A stretch of DNA of 64,000 nt from Candidatus Dormiibacterota bacterium (GTDB taxonomy: Bacteria; Chloroflexota; Dormibacteria; CF-121). Positions 43,686 through 52,687 of this stretch are shown piece by piece. The translations under genes were made by a program, and so were the position numbers. The number at the start of each line of letters is the position of its first letter. Positions within the stretch are counted from its first letter, which is position 1. The stretch lies in contig DASZZN010000009.1 in NCBI GenBank assembly GCA_035544955.1, forward strand, positions 186,001 through 250,000, in the 5' to 3' direction. Below the pieces are notes generated by a model. That model was not told where the DNA came from and did no database searches. It saw only the letters and a program-made list of their open reading frames with translations.

Positions 43686-45260
43686 ATGTCGGAGCCTCGC
43701 GCCGTCGCAACGGTCGATGCAGCGCCATCGGCGGAGTCCGACGCAAGCCCGAGCGGTTCGCGTTCGACCGGCATCGAGGTGCTGCGACAGCACCGCGTCG
43801 GCTTGATGGTCGTCGCCTACGACGCCGCGCGACACATCGAACGACTGCTGTCGCGCATTCCGGCGGATGTGGTCCACAACCTCACCGAGATCTTTGTGCT
43901 GGATGACTCGTCGACCGATAACACCTACGACGCCGCCGTTGCAGCCGGCAAGACCCTTGGCTTGACCAACCTTCGAGTTTTTCGGACACCCATGAACCGC
44001 GGCTATGGCGGAAACCAGAAGATCGGATACTCCTATGCCATCGACCGCGGCTTCGATTTTGTCGTGCTCCTGCACGGCGACGGACAGTATCCGCCCGAAC
44101 TCATCCCGGAGCTACTTGCCCCGTTCAAGGATCACCGGGTGGACGCCGTGCTCGGGTCGCGGATGCTCAAGCCAAGAGACGCTCTGCGTGGTGGCATGCC
44201 GCTGTACAAATGGCTGGGTAATAAGGTGTTGACGGCCTTCGAGAATCTCGTCCTCTCCAGGCGCCTTTCGGAATTTCACACCGGGTACCGCGCCTTCCGG
44301 GTAGCCAACCTGCGCCGCGTCCCCTACCGATATGACAGCGACGACTTCCACTTCGATACCGAGATCCTGATTCAGCTGCTCTCCGCCCACAGCCGCATCG
44401 TCGAGGTTCCGATCCCGACCCACTACGGTGACGAGGTTTGCCATGTCAACGGGGTGCGATACGCCTGGGATTGCGCGAAGGCAGTTGTGAAATACCGGCT
44501 CTTCACGATGGGCCTCCTGTATGACCCGCTGCTCGATTTTTCCCTGTTCGACACCGAAACCTACTTCTTCAAGCGGGCCCCCAACTCGCTCCACCAGTAC
44601 GTCCTCCGCCGCAATACCGGGCCGGGGCAGAGGGTCCTCGACCTCGGGGCCGCTGCCGGCTACATCAGCGCCGAGATCGCCAAGCGCGGAGCAAGCGTGG
44701 TCGCGGTCGATGCGACCGCGCCGGCGCACAGTGGGACGGCTCAAGCGGTCGCCTACGATCTCGATGCCGACTTCGACGCTTTCTTCGGGCCGAACCAATT
44801 CGATACCGTGATCGCCCTCGACGTCATCGAGCATCTCAATGAACCGGAGGCGGCCGTCCAGAAGATCGCGCGCGTGCTCAAGCCCGACGGGCGCCTGGTC
44901 GCAAGCACGGCAAACATTGGCTACTTCATCGTGCGCGGGCTCCTGCTGCTTGGGATCTTCAATTACGGAAAGCGAGGCATCCTCGACAAGACGCACAAGC
45001 GGTTGTTCACGGTCCGGTCCTTTCGGCGGCTGCTGCGGACCTACGGGTTTGCCGTCGAGGAAGTCCGTGGCTTTGGTCCTCCCATCCGGGACCTGATCTC
45101 GGATCGGGGCGCCTTTCGCCTGCTCGATTCGTTCCTGGGAACGCTGGCGAGAATCCTGCCAGGCCTGTTCGCCTACAACTACGTGATGATCGCACGACGC
45201 CTGCCGAGCCTCGAGGAGCTCTACACGGCGACGGTCGGTGAGGCGGCCCGCGTCGGCTAG
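43686..45260 (+). CDS. Glycosyltransferase 2 - methyltransferase fusion
   Basis: A 524-residue protein. Residues about 36-300 are a polyprenyl-phosphate-type GT2 (VGLMVVAYDAARHIERLL, IFVLDDSSTDNTYD, NRGYGGNQKIGYSYAI, LLHGDGQYPPELI, HTGYRAFR). Residues about 320-500 are a class I methyltransferase (QRVLDLGAAAGYISAEIAKR, VIALDVIEHLNEPE, LKPDGRLVASTANIGYF, KTHKRLFTVRSFRRLL). The protein probably loads a sugar onto a lipid carrier and methylates it. A TATGCT box lies 12 bases before ATG 43686, which suggests a very short leader. Confidence 0.87.
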   Translation: MSEPRAVATVDAAPSAESDASPSGSRSTGIEVLRQHRVGLMVVAYDAARHIERLLSRIPADVVHNLTEIFVLDDSSTDNTYDAAVAAGKTLGLTNLRVFRTPMNRGYGGNQKIGYSYAIDRGFDFVVLLHGDGQYPPELIPELLAPFKDHRVDAVLGSRMLKPRDALRGGMPLYKWLGNKVLTAFENLVLSRRLSEFHTGYRAFRVANLRRVPYRYDSDDFHFDTEILIQLLSAHSRIVEVPIPTHYGDEVCHVNGVRYAWDCAKAVVKYRLFTMGLLYDPLLDFSLFDTETYFFKRAPNSLHQYVLRRNTGPGQRVLDLGAAAGYISAEIAKRGASVVAVDATAPAHSGTAQAVAYDLDADFDAFFGPNQFDTVIALDVIEHLNEPEAAVQKIARVLKPDGRLVASTANIGYFIVRGLLLLGIFNYGKRGILDKTHKRLFTVRSFRRLLRTYGFAVEEVRGFGPPIRDLISDRGAFRLLDSFLGTLARILPGLFAYNYVMIARRLPSLEELYTATVGEAARVG

Positions 45261-46476
45261 CGTTTCCCCCGAGGACGCCGCGCTCGCCCGCGGTCTGCAC
45301 CGGCTGCGTGCGCTGGGCCCGCGAGTTCTTCTGATCACCGCCGCCGCCGTGCTTGGGCTGATCGTCAAGATCGTCATCGACGCCACCACTTTCGGCACGA
45401 ACGATATGTTCGCCTGGCGGAACTTCCTCCACGAGGCCCACCGGTTCGGTGGCATTGGCCTCTACCAGATGGATCCGCAATTCAACCACCCGCCGTTCAT
45501 CATCACCTTCCTCTATGGCATCGGAGGCGCTACCCGCATCAGCGGCCTGCCCTTCCAGTTCTGGCTACGCCTCCCCGCAATTGCCGCTGACCTGGGGAGC
45601 CTCGTCCTGGTCTATCGCATCGCCCAGCGGGAGGGCCTCCAGGTGCGGACCTCGACGCTGGTGCTCCTGGCAATGGCACCCGCCTCGATCATGATCTCGG
45701 GCTTTCACGGCAATACTGACCCGGTGATGATCTTCTTCGTCCTGCTCTCGATCTATTTCCTGGACCGGCAATCGCCCTGGGCGGCAGGAATCGCCGCCGG
45801 CATGAGCCTGAACATCAAGGTCGCGGCCCTCATCTTCCTTCCGGCGATCCTCTTCGCCTTCGTCGGCTCCCGCCAACGCGGCAAATTCCTCGCGGCCGCC
45901 GTCCTGACCGTCGTCGTCGGGTCCCTGCCCTACCTGGTCGAAGACCCCCTGCTGATCGCCCGCCATACGCTGGGCTACACGAGCCTGGCCGGTCACTGGG
46001 GCGTGACCAGGCTGATGAGCTGGCTGCCACCTGGCTTCAGCATCGTCGAAAAGGCCTACGTGCGATGGGGCGGGGTGGCCTTGCTGGTCGTGATCGCGGG
46101 GATCGCCTGGTGGCTCAACCGCTCACCGCGGCGGCCACCGCCATTCATGCAGGCCGGGCTGAGTGTCTTCCTCTTCCTTGGCCTGACGCCGGGCTTCGGC
46201 GTGCAATACCTGGCATGGACCGTCCCCTGGGTCGTCGCCCTCGGGCGCACCGCCACGATCGCCGTCTACGCGGCCTGCGGTCTGTTTCTATTCGCCGTGT
46301 ACACCTTCTGGTCGCAAGGGTTCCCCTGGTACCTGGCGGACTCGAACGTCATCGGCGATTGGCGTGGTGGCATCATCGTCCTCGAACTGCTCTGCTGGCT
46401 CTCGATCCTGGCGGCGCTCCTGATGAGCATCGCGAGCATTGCCCGGCGTCGCCAGCGCAATAAGGTGCTGGCGTGA
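45238..46476 (+). CDS. GT-C type glycosyltransferase-like membrane protein (GT87/DUF2029-like)
   Basis: A 412-residue protein with about ten hydrophobic segments. After the first helix (residues 29-47) comes a loop with TNDMFAWRNFLHEAHRFGG and YQMDPQFNHPPFIITFLYG, where the acidic residue and the NHPP motif resemble GT-C mannosyltransferases. It uses a polyprenyl-phosphate sugar donor (family knowledge). GTG 45238 lies inside the end of the preceding gene (23-base overlap) and its own end overlaps the next gene as GTGA, so the three are cotranscribed. Confidence 0.82.
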   Translation: MRRPASASVSPEDAALARGLHRLRALGPRVLLITAAAVLGLIVKIVIDATTFGTNDMFAWRNFLHEAHRFGGIGLYQMDPQFNHPPFIITFLYGIGGATRISGLPFQFWLRLPAIAADLGSLVLVYRIAQREGLQVRTSTLVLLAMAPASIMISGFHGNTDPVMIFFVLLSIYFLDRQSPWAAGIAAGMSLNIKVAALIFLPAILFAFVGSRQRGKFLAAAVLTVVVGSLPYLVEDPLLIARHTLGYTSLAGHWGVTRLMSWLPPGFSIVEKAYVRWGGVALLVVIAGIAWWLNRSPRRPPPFMQAGLSVFLFLGLTPGFGVQYLAWTVPWVVALGRTATIAVYAACGLFLFAVYTFWSQGFPWYLADSNVIGDWRGGIIVLELLCWLSILAALLMSIASIARRRQRNKVLA

Positions 46477-47162
46477 CGGATATTGCGGCACGAACCCTGG
46501 AGACACTCCAGGGGGTCGATCGGTATAACCGATGGATTTTTGAGCGGATTCGGCCAGGCCTTGGCCAGCGTGTGCTCGAGATCGGCTGTGGAACAGGGAC
46601 GATCACGCAATTCCTCGCGGATCGGGACCTGGTCGTCGGGGTCGACGTTTCCCCCGAGTACATCCGCGAGGCGGCCGAGCGGAACCGGACTCGGGCGAAC
46701 GTCGTGATCCGGCTTTATGACATCACAGACTCCATCGAGGAGTTGCGTCAGTACCGGTTTGACTCGGCGGTCAGCGTGAACGTTTTCGAGCACATTGATG
46801 ACGACATGAAGGCCATGGCCGCTGTCCATGCGCTCCTCGAGCCGGGCGGCCGCTTCAACCTGCTCGTCCCGAGCCATCCTCGCCTGATGAGCCCTTTCGA
46901 CCGAGCCATTGGGCACTATCGTAGATACACGAAGGCGGAGTTGAGGAGCAAGCTCGATGCGGCGGCCTTCAAGGTTCATGCGATCCGGAGAAGCAACCCT
47001 GTCGGCGCCCTTGGCTGGGCCGTGAACAATTGCCTGTTACGTCGGCGGCAATTGGGTGGAGTGGCGATTTACGATCGGCTTGTGCCGGCCATGAGCTGGT
47101 TCGATCGGCGCCTTGAACTCCCCATCGGGCTCTCGCTGACCGCGTGGGCGAGCAAGGTCTGA
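46473..47162 (+). CDS. Class I SAM-dependent methyltransferase
   Basis: A 229-residue soluble methyltransferase. YNRWIFERIRPGLGQRVLEIGCGTGTITQFLADR holds motif I around residues 33-45; VVGVDVSPEYIREAAER is motif II; SAVSVNVFEHIDDDMKA motif III near 95 and LLEPGGRFNLLVPSHP near 118. RAIGHYRRYTKAELRSKL is typical of this group. GTG 46473 overlaps the previous gene as GTGA. Probably methylates the same glycan. Confidence 0.87.
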   Translation: MTDIAARTLETLQGVDRYNRWIFERIRPGLGQRVLEIGCGTGTITQFLADRDLVVGVDVSPEYIREAAERNRTRANVVIRLYDITDSIEELRQYRFDSAVSVNVFEHIDDDMKAMAAVHALLEPGGRFNLLVPSHPRLMSPFDRAIGHYRRYTKAELRSKLDAAAFKVHAIRRSNPVGALGWAVNNCLLRRRQLGGVAIYDRLVPAMSWFDRRLELPIGLSLTAWASKV

Positions 47163-47165
47163 GTG

Positions 47166-48032
47166 CTAACGAGTGATCTGGTTGGGCTCTCGAGCCGCTT
47201 CGGCGGAGGTTAGGCGGACGAGTCGTTCAGCGGGGACGGGCGGAACGCGGGGCGCCGACGCCAGCTCGGCGAGACGCGCGACATGGTAGTCGTCGTCTTT
47301 TCCGAAGAGCCATCGACGCGGCGTGAACCGGATCCGTATCAATGAGCCGAAGGCCTTCACGCCGTCCAGCCAGGTGAGTTTCTTCCCTTCTTCTCGGCTC
47401 CGCGCGTAGTAGGTGATCGGAACTTCGTGAATTCGGTACCCAAGGCGCAGCACGCGACCGGTGATCTCAGGCTCGATTTCGAATCGTCGCGCTGAGAGCT
47501 TGAGACGGCGCATGAGGTCCGCTCGCATTGCCTTGAAGCCGGTTTCCATGTCCTGGATGTAGCAGTTGAACAAGACGTTCGTGGCCGTGGTCACCAGACG
47601 GTTGCCGAGGACGAACCAGTAGGAGTAGGCGGTGTGGCTGGCGAAGCCGCGCACTCCGTAAACAACGTCGGCCCGTCCTTCGCGAATCGGCCCGATGATC
47701 CTCTCGTACTCCATCGGATCGTATTCGAGGTCAGCGTCCTGGATGATCACGACCGGTGCCGAGAGCCTGGACAACCCAGTCCGGATCGCGGCGCCCTTGC
47801 CTTGATTGGAAGCATGTCGGACGCATTCAACCCGCGGGTCGCCGGCGTAAGTCTGGGCAACCTGGAACGTTCCATCAGTCGAAGAGTCATCCACGATGAC
47901 GACCTGCTGGACGCAGGGCTGAAGCAGGACTCGCTGGAGCACCTGACCGAGTGTGCGCTCTTCGTTGAACGCCGGGATGATCACACCGAGCTCGGGCTTG
48001 ATCCCGGCGGATTCAGCGTCCGCGGCTGCCAT
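47166..48032 (-). CDS. Glycosyltransferase family 2, DPM1/polyprenyl-phosphate type
   Basis: A 288-residue enzyme with LGVIIPAFNEERTLGQVLQR at residues 15-34, VVIVDDSSTDGTFQVA near 45, NQGKGAAIRTGLS and IIQDADLEYDPMEYERII near 95 (the DxD-containing metal site), then DMETGFKAMR near 160. No C-terminal membrane helices. It closely fits polyprenyl-phosphate sugar synthases that supply donors to GT-C enzymes such as those encoded on either side. It converges with the methyltransferase gene, three bases apart. Confidence 0.88.
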   Translation of the reverse strand: MAAADAESAGIKPELGVIIPAFNEERTLGQVLQRVLLQPCVQQVVIVDDSSTDGTFQVAQTYAGDPRVECVRHASNQGKGAAIRTGLSRLSAPVVIIQDADLEYDPMEYERIIGPIREGRADVVYGVRGFASHTAYSYWFVLGNRLVTTATNVLFNCYIQDMETGFKAMRADLMRRLKLSARRFEIEPEITGRVLRLGYRIHEVPITYYARSREEGKKLTWLDGVKAFGSLIRIRFTPRRWLFGKDDDYHVARLAELASAPRVPPVPAERLVRLTSAEAAREPNQITR

Positions 48033-48082
48033 CTCGGCCCCAGTCTAGCAATCGGGACCATTGGCTATGCTCTACGCACAAA

Positions 48083-48535
48083 ATGGCCGGATTCCTCAAT
48101 CGCGTCACGGTCCTGTTCGTCGCTGTATGGGCAATTCGAAGCCTCATCGTCATGGGCACCGCCACGATGAACGAACACTACCGAACGGTGTTGAAGACGC
48201 CGCCCAGTGTGACCCAGTCGATGGTTGGAACGAGCTTCGACCAGAGCCTTCTCAAGATTGACCGGGCGATCCCCCGCACGGCGCGGGTGGCGGTCATCTG
48301 GAGCGAGCCAGCGCCCGGCTATTCGACGGCATTTTTCTGGTCAACCTACTACCTCTATCCACGCCGGGTCGTGCTGGGCCTCTTAAACGACCCGAAAATC
48401 GACTACGGAGAGGATGTGATCATTTTCGTCCGGGGTCCCGGGCAGCCGCCACCGGCGCCGGCAGGCTTCACGCCTGTCTCCACCGATGCCTATCCCGATG
48501 CCATCGTGACAACCTATCGACGCGACAATGGTTGA
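48083..48535 (+). CDS. Hypothetical membrane-anchored protein upstream of a GT-C-like gene
   Basis: A 150-residue protein with one N-terminal membrane helix (residues 7-25) and a small extracytoplasmic domain (PRTARVAVIWSEPAPGYSTAFFWSTYYLYPRRVVLG). It ends inside the following GT-C-like gene (eight-base overlap), which suggests the two work together. A TATGCT box lies 11 bases before the ATG. A similar soluble module, reading a Tyr/Pro-rich surface, is often fused to such membrane enzymes; here it is separate. I do not recognise a named family. Confidence 0.65.
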   Translation: MAGFLNRVTVLFVAVWAIRSLIVMGTATMNEHYRTVLKTPPSVTQSMVGTSFDQSLLKIDRAIPRTARVAVIWSEPAPGYSTAFFWSTYYLYPRRVVLGLLNDPKIDYGEDVIIFVRGPGQPPPAPAGFTPVSTDAYPDAIVTTYRRDNG

Positions 48536-49985
48536 CGGACACATCGTCATATCGATCCTGACGTTGATCGCCTACCTTGCGATTTCGTATGTCGTCGGCA
48601 GGCTGCTCGTCGCCCGCTTGACCACGCACCCGAGTCCGCTGCTCCTTACCGGAGCGCCGCTCATCGGTGCTGGCATTCTTGCTCTACAGCTGTGGCTCTA
48701 CGGAAGCGTGCGGCTGCCGTGGAACCGCGTGACGCTGCTCCTGCCGTGGTTGGTCCTCGTCCTCCTCAGCCGGCGCCGATTCTGGGCAGCCCTGGTCGGC
48801 GATTGGGAGCTCGCGACGCAGGTTGGGCGCGCCCTAACCCGGCTCGAGCCGCTCGAGCTCGTACTGGCGGTTACCGGCATGGTCTTCGCCCTCACCTACT
48901 TGCTCAACCTGGTGACGCAGCCGGTTACGGGGATCGACGCAATCGCCATGTGGCTTTACAAAGCCAAGCTGTACTACGCGCAGAACGCCGTCGATTTGAG
49001 GCCGGTCGCCCCCGACGACGTTTACCGCAACCTCGACTACCCGCCGCTCTTCTCGCTGATGGTCAGCACCCTCTATGTGCTGATGGGTCGGGTCGACGAT
49101 ATTTTCGGCAAGTCGGTGAATTTCCTCTTCTTCGTCGTCGGGACCGCGAGCTTTCTCGCCCTGGTGCGCTCACTGATGAGCCGCGTGCTCACCGTCCTGT
49201 TCGGCTTCCTCCTCGTCGCGATGCCGATCTTTTCCTTTGCTCTCTTCAGCTCCCACTACATGGGCTGGGCTGACTACCCCTTTGGAATCTGGATGCTGGT
49301 CGCGCTGATCTACCTGTTCGATGGCGTGCGTGCCGACGACGGTGTGTCGCTCCTCTTCGCGATGATCGCGGCGGCGATGGCAGCCCTCACGAAAAATGAA
49401 GGGTTGAGCTTCCTCGCGATCATTCTGCTGCTACTCGGCTACCGACTCGCCCGCAAGCTCGCCGCGTCTCGGGCGCTCCCCCCGATCGAACCCCGTCTTC
49501 TCGCGACCGGTCTGCTGGCCCTGGCCCCGGTTGTCCTGTGGCAGCTTTACATCAGGAGCCGGGGGTTTGACCACGCGGTGCTCAGCCACCGCCAGTGGGG
49601 CCAGTTGCTGGCCGCCCTCCCCGGCAGGGCCGTGCAGATTGTTCGAGGCACCCGCCCGCTAGCGACCTTCGCCCTTGACTACCCGTGGATTGCCGTCAGC
49701 TTCGTCCTGGCAAGCCTGCTGCTGTTCATCCGGCGGCCGCGGATCAGTGGATGGGTCTACGCGGCGGTGGCCGGCCAGATCGCCGCCTATTTCATCGCGT
49801 ACTTGCTGACCCCCTACGACCTGGACTACATCCTGTCGACGACGCTTGGTCGCCTGTTCCTGCAGCTGGCTCCATCCATCCTCCTGCTGCTGGCGATCAC
49901 GCTCGGTCAACCCGAGGCGGCCGTGCAGGATGCAACGGTCAAGCCAACGAACAACGCGGCCAATGTCGAACGTGCGGCCCGGTGA
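48528..49985 (+). CDS. GT39-like/ArnT-like integral membrane protein
   Basis: A 485-residue protein with about thirteen hydrophobic segments. The first large loop contains VTGIDAIAMWLYKAKLYYAQ near residue 135 and RNLDYPPLFSLMVSTLYVL near 165, a GT-C pattern with an acidic catalytic candidate and the DYPP motif. LTKNEGLSFLAIILLLLGYR near 285 is a later conserved loop. The protein probably transfers a sugar from a lipid phosphate donor at the outer face of the membrane. Coupled to the preceding small gene. Confidence 0.8.
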   Translation: MVDGHIVISILTLIAYLAISYVVGRLLVARLTTHPSPLLLTGAPLIGAGILALQLWLYGSVRLPWNRVTLLLPWLVLVLLSRRRFWAALVGDWELATQVGRALTRLEPLELVLAVTGMVFALTYLLNLVTQPVTGIDAIAMWLYKAKLYYAQNAVDLRPVAPDDVYRNLDYPPLFSLMVSTLYVLMGRVDDIFGKSVNFLFFVVGTASFLALVRSLMSRVLTVLFGFLLVAMPIFSFALFSSHYMGWADYPFGIWMLVALIYLFDGVRADDGVSLLFAMIAAAMAALTKNEGLSFLAIILLLLGYRLARKLAASRALPPIEPRLLATGLLALAPVVLWQLYIRSRGFDHAVLSHRQWGQLLAALPGRAVQIVRGTRPLATFALDYPWIAVSFVLASLLLFIRRPRISGWVYAAVAGQIAAYFIAYLLTPYDLDYILSTTLGRLFLQLAPSILLLLAITLGQPEAAVQDATVKPTNNAANVERAAR

Positions 49986-49994
49986 CTCGGATGC

Positions 49995-51548
49995 TCAACG
50001 GGTTCTGCCCGGGCCGACCAGCCGCCCGACCACGATGCTCGCCCTCCGGCTGAAGCGGGCGGCGAGCGCGGTGTCCGCGGCCGTTAGCGGCTTCAAGACG
50101 AACAGACCCGCGGCAAACAGGATGAGATACAGCGCCGTAACGATGAGTGCGCCGGTCACGTTGGCGGGACGAAAGACGAGCCCGGGGACCGACGCCACCC
50201 CGGCCGCGACAGCGAGCCGAAGCGCGAACGACCAGGGATAACGGGCCCGGATCCGGTGCGCCGCCACCAAGTAATCACTGAGATGGGCGATCACGTTCGC
50301 TGTTCCAGTCGCGGCGATCGCGCCCAGAGCGCCGAGTGGCGGAATCAGGGCGATATCGAGGACGACATTGAGGCCGCCGGTTGTGGCGCGGATGACCAGC
50401 GCCTGGCGCTGCGATCCGGTTGCGAGCATCGATGAAAGCGGAATCCCCGCGGCGAGGAAGCTGGAGATGAGCCAGAAGCCACCGTAGATCGCCATCAGCT
50501 GCGCGGCAGGCGCGTACCCCGGCCCGAAAACGCGTCGGGTGATCACACCGGACAGCAGGATGAGCGGTGGGTAGACAACCAGCGCCAGCAGGAGGTGGAC
50601 GCGGACATACACGCCGAAGAAGGGTCGAACGCCTTCCGGTCCGCGGCGAGTCTGCACCTCAGCGAAGCTGGAGATCGCCGTCCCCGCCCATCCGCTGAGC
50701 AGCTGGCCGAGTTTGACGAAAATCAGCGTGGCTACGGCGTAATAGGCGATCTGCGCGGGGTCGCGGCGCAGGGCGCTGAGCAAGATCACGTCGATCTGGC
50801 CCGCGAGGCCCAGGTTAAATACGGTAGCTCCCCAGGCGGCGACCGCGAATCCGGCGATCGGTGCAAGAGCCGTCCTCGCGCCCGGTCCCCTGAAGAGCAT
50901 CTGCCCGAGGCCGCGAAACAGAAGGATGACCGTCGCCGCGAGGTAGGAGATCACGACCGTCAGGCTGGCCGAGACCGGGCTGCTCAGGCCCATCCCGACG
51001 ACCGCCACGAAGAATGCCAGCGCCACTAGCTGGCCGACCGTGCGGGCGATCGCGACGTCACGCGCACGTAGGCGCGCATAGGCGTACGAGGTCGTGAACT
51101 CGATCGCCCCCTGGCTGACGAGGAGGGCCGCGATCGCGGTCCAGTAGCGGTCGACGAGCGGGAGGTGGAGGACACCGGCCAGGGGGCCATGAAAGAGGCC
51201 CAGCGCGACGACGGCGCCCCCGTAGACGAGCAGCCGGACGAGCACCAGCCGGCGGACAACGAAGCCAACCCTGTCGATCGCGCCTTGCGCGAGCAGGGAC
51301 GATACGTAGCGCATTACCGTCTCGGGAAATCCCAGGCTGAGTGCGATGGCGGTGAAGGTTGCGGCGTTGACAAGGAAGGAGTACTGGCCAAAGTTATCCG
51401 GGCCGAGCGCGCGCACCAGGACGAGACTGAGGGCGAGCGAGGTCAGCACCTCGGCAATCCGAGACACCTGGGCCCAGCCCGCACCGGCGGCCACCTTGCG
51501 CGCCAGGTCCGGTGGTCCCGGGTCAGGCAGCAGAGGATCGTCGGCCAA
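49995..51548 (-). CDS. Oligosaccharide flippase family protein
   Basis: A 517-residue MATE-like MOP protein with fourteen predicted membrane helices. The N-terminus AAGAGWAQVSRIAEVLTSLALSLVLVRALGPDNFGQYSFLV is the hallmark of Wzx-type flippases. It would move lipid-linked repeat units across the membrane to the ligase/polymerase proteins. It follows the two GT4 genes in a minus-strand run and converges on the GT39-like gene. Confidence 0.9.
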   Translation of the reverse strand: MADDPLLPDPGPPDLARKVAAGAGWAQVSRIAEVLTSLALSLVLVRALGPDNFGQYSFLVNAATFTAIALSLGFPETVMRYVSSLLAQGAIDRVGFVVRRLVLVRLLVYGGAVVALGLFHGPLAGVLHLPLVDRYWTAIAALLVSQGAIEFTTSYAYARLRARDVAIARTVGQLVALAFFVAVVGMGLSSPVSASLTVVISYLAATVILLFRGLGQMLFRGPGARTALAPIAGFAVAAWGATVFNLGLAGQIDVILLSALRRDPAQIAYYAVATLIFVKLGQLLSGWAGTAISSFAEVQTRRGPEGVRPFFGVYVRVHLLLALVVYPPLILLSGVITRRVFGPGYAPAAQLMAIYGGFWLISSFLAAGIPLSSMLATGSQRQALVIRATTGGLNVVLDIALIPPLGALGAIAATGTANVIAHLSDYLVAAHRIRARYPWSFALRLAVAAGVASVPGLVFRPANVTGALIVTALYLILFAAGLFVLKPLTAADTALAARFSRRASIVVGRLVGPGRTR

Positions 51549-51562
51549 GCTTTCCGCCCCTC

Positions 51563-52687
51563 TCAGGCAGCGCCCGAGGTGGCTCCGCGCACCGTCGAAC
51601 CCGTCAGCCCCGCGAGGAGTATCTCGTACTCGTCGGTGATGCGATCCCAGGAGTAGGCCTGGGCGCGATTGCGTGCCCGCTCGCGCATCCGGTCGACGAG
51701 CGGCGGATCGCGCAGCACGGATTCGATCGCCCCCGGCAGCTCGGTCTTGGGGTCGCGGAACATGATCGCCGCATCGGCAGCCACCTCCGCATTGCTTTCC
51801 GTCCAGCGCGCGATGACGCAGTTGCCGTGCGCAAGCTGCTCCACCAGTACCGGGTGGGTCCCGCCCACTTCGGCGCCGAAGAGATAGGCAAAGGCGTTCG
51901 CGCTCAGCTCGTGGTAGGCGTCGCCGAACTGATACCCGGTGAAAATCACGCCGGGCGGGGCGATTTTCCGAAGCTCCCGCTTGTAGTCCTCGCTGTAGGG
52001 GGCATCGCCGACGACGACGAAGGGAAGCGACGGCGCAACCTTCGCATAGGCGGCGATCAGATTGTGCAAGCCGTTTTCCGGAACGAAGCGCCCGACGGCG
52101 AGGAAATAGCCGCGCGGCTTGAGCCCGAAGGCTTGAAGCGTCTGCGTGCCAACGGCGGACGGCACCTCGGCGCCATACGGGATAAAAGTGGACTGCCTCC
52201 CATACTCGCGCTCGTAGTAGGTGGCGACGGCGTTTGAATCGGCGATGACCGCGTTAGCCATCCTGGCAGCGGCACCCTCCGACCATCGGAGGTAGCGGCG
52301 TCCCAATCCGCCCCACTTTCGCCGCGCCCAATCCGCACCGTCGACGTTGATCGCGACCGGGATGTGGGCCAGGCGGAACGCCCGAGCGAAGACGGCGTTG
52401 CCGACGCCGAAGATGAGAGCCGCATCGGGGTGGTCGCGGATCAGCGCGTGCGCCGTCGACAGGGCCGAGTGCGTGAGCGTCTCGAGACCCTTGGTCCGCA
52501 CCGCGGGCAGGACGACCCGCTCCATCCCGAGATAGGTGCTGCCCGCGGCGCCAGGTTGTCCGGCGCGGCAGTAGACGAGCACGCGGTGACCGCGTGCCAC
52601 GAGCCGCTTGCCGACCTGTTCCACGCAGGTCTCGAAGCCGCTGTAAGAGGCCGGCACACCACGGGTGCCCAGCATGGTCAGCCGCAT
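51563..52687 (-). CDS. Glycosyltransferase family 4 with DUF1972 N-terminal domain
   Basis: A 374-residue GT-B enzyme. LTMLGTRGVPASYSGFETCVEQ at the N-terminus is the DUF1972 signature found in rhamnosyltransferases and galactosyl/fucosyltransferases. NVDGADWARRKWGGLGRRYLRW near residue 130 and the donor-side motif GGTHPVLVEQLAHGNCVIA near 295 are present. Separated by 14 bases from the flippase gene. It builds the repeat unit on the cytoplasmic side. Confidence 0.9.
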   Translation of the reverse strand: MRLTMLGTRGVPASYSGFETCVEQVGKRLVARGHRVLVYCRAGQPGAAGSTYLGMERVVLPAVRTKGLETLTHSALSTAHALIRDHPDAALIFGVGNAVFARAFRLAHIPVAINVDGADWARRKWGGLGRRYLRWSEGAAARMANAVIADSNAVATYYEREYGRQSTFIPYGAEVPSAVGTQTLQAFGLKPRGYFLAVGRFVPENGLHNLIAAYAKVAPSLPFVVVGDAPYSEDYKRELRKIAPPGVIFTGYQFGDAYHELSANAFAYLFGAEVGGTHPVLVEQLAHGNCVIARWTESNAEVAADAAIMFRDPKTELPGAIESVLRDPPLVDRMRERARNRAQAYSWDRITDEYEILLAGLTGSTVRGATSGAA

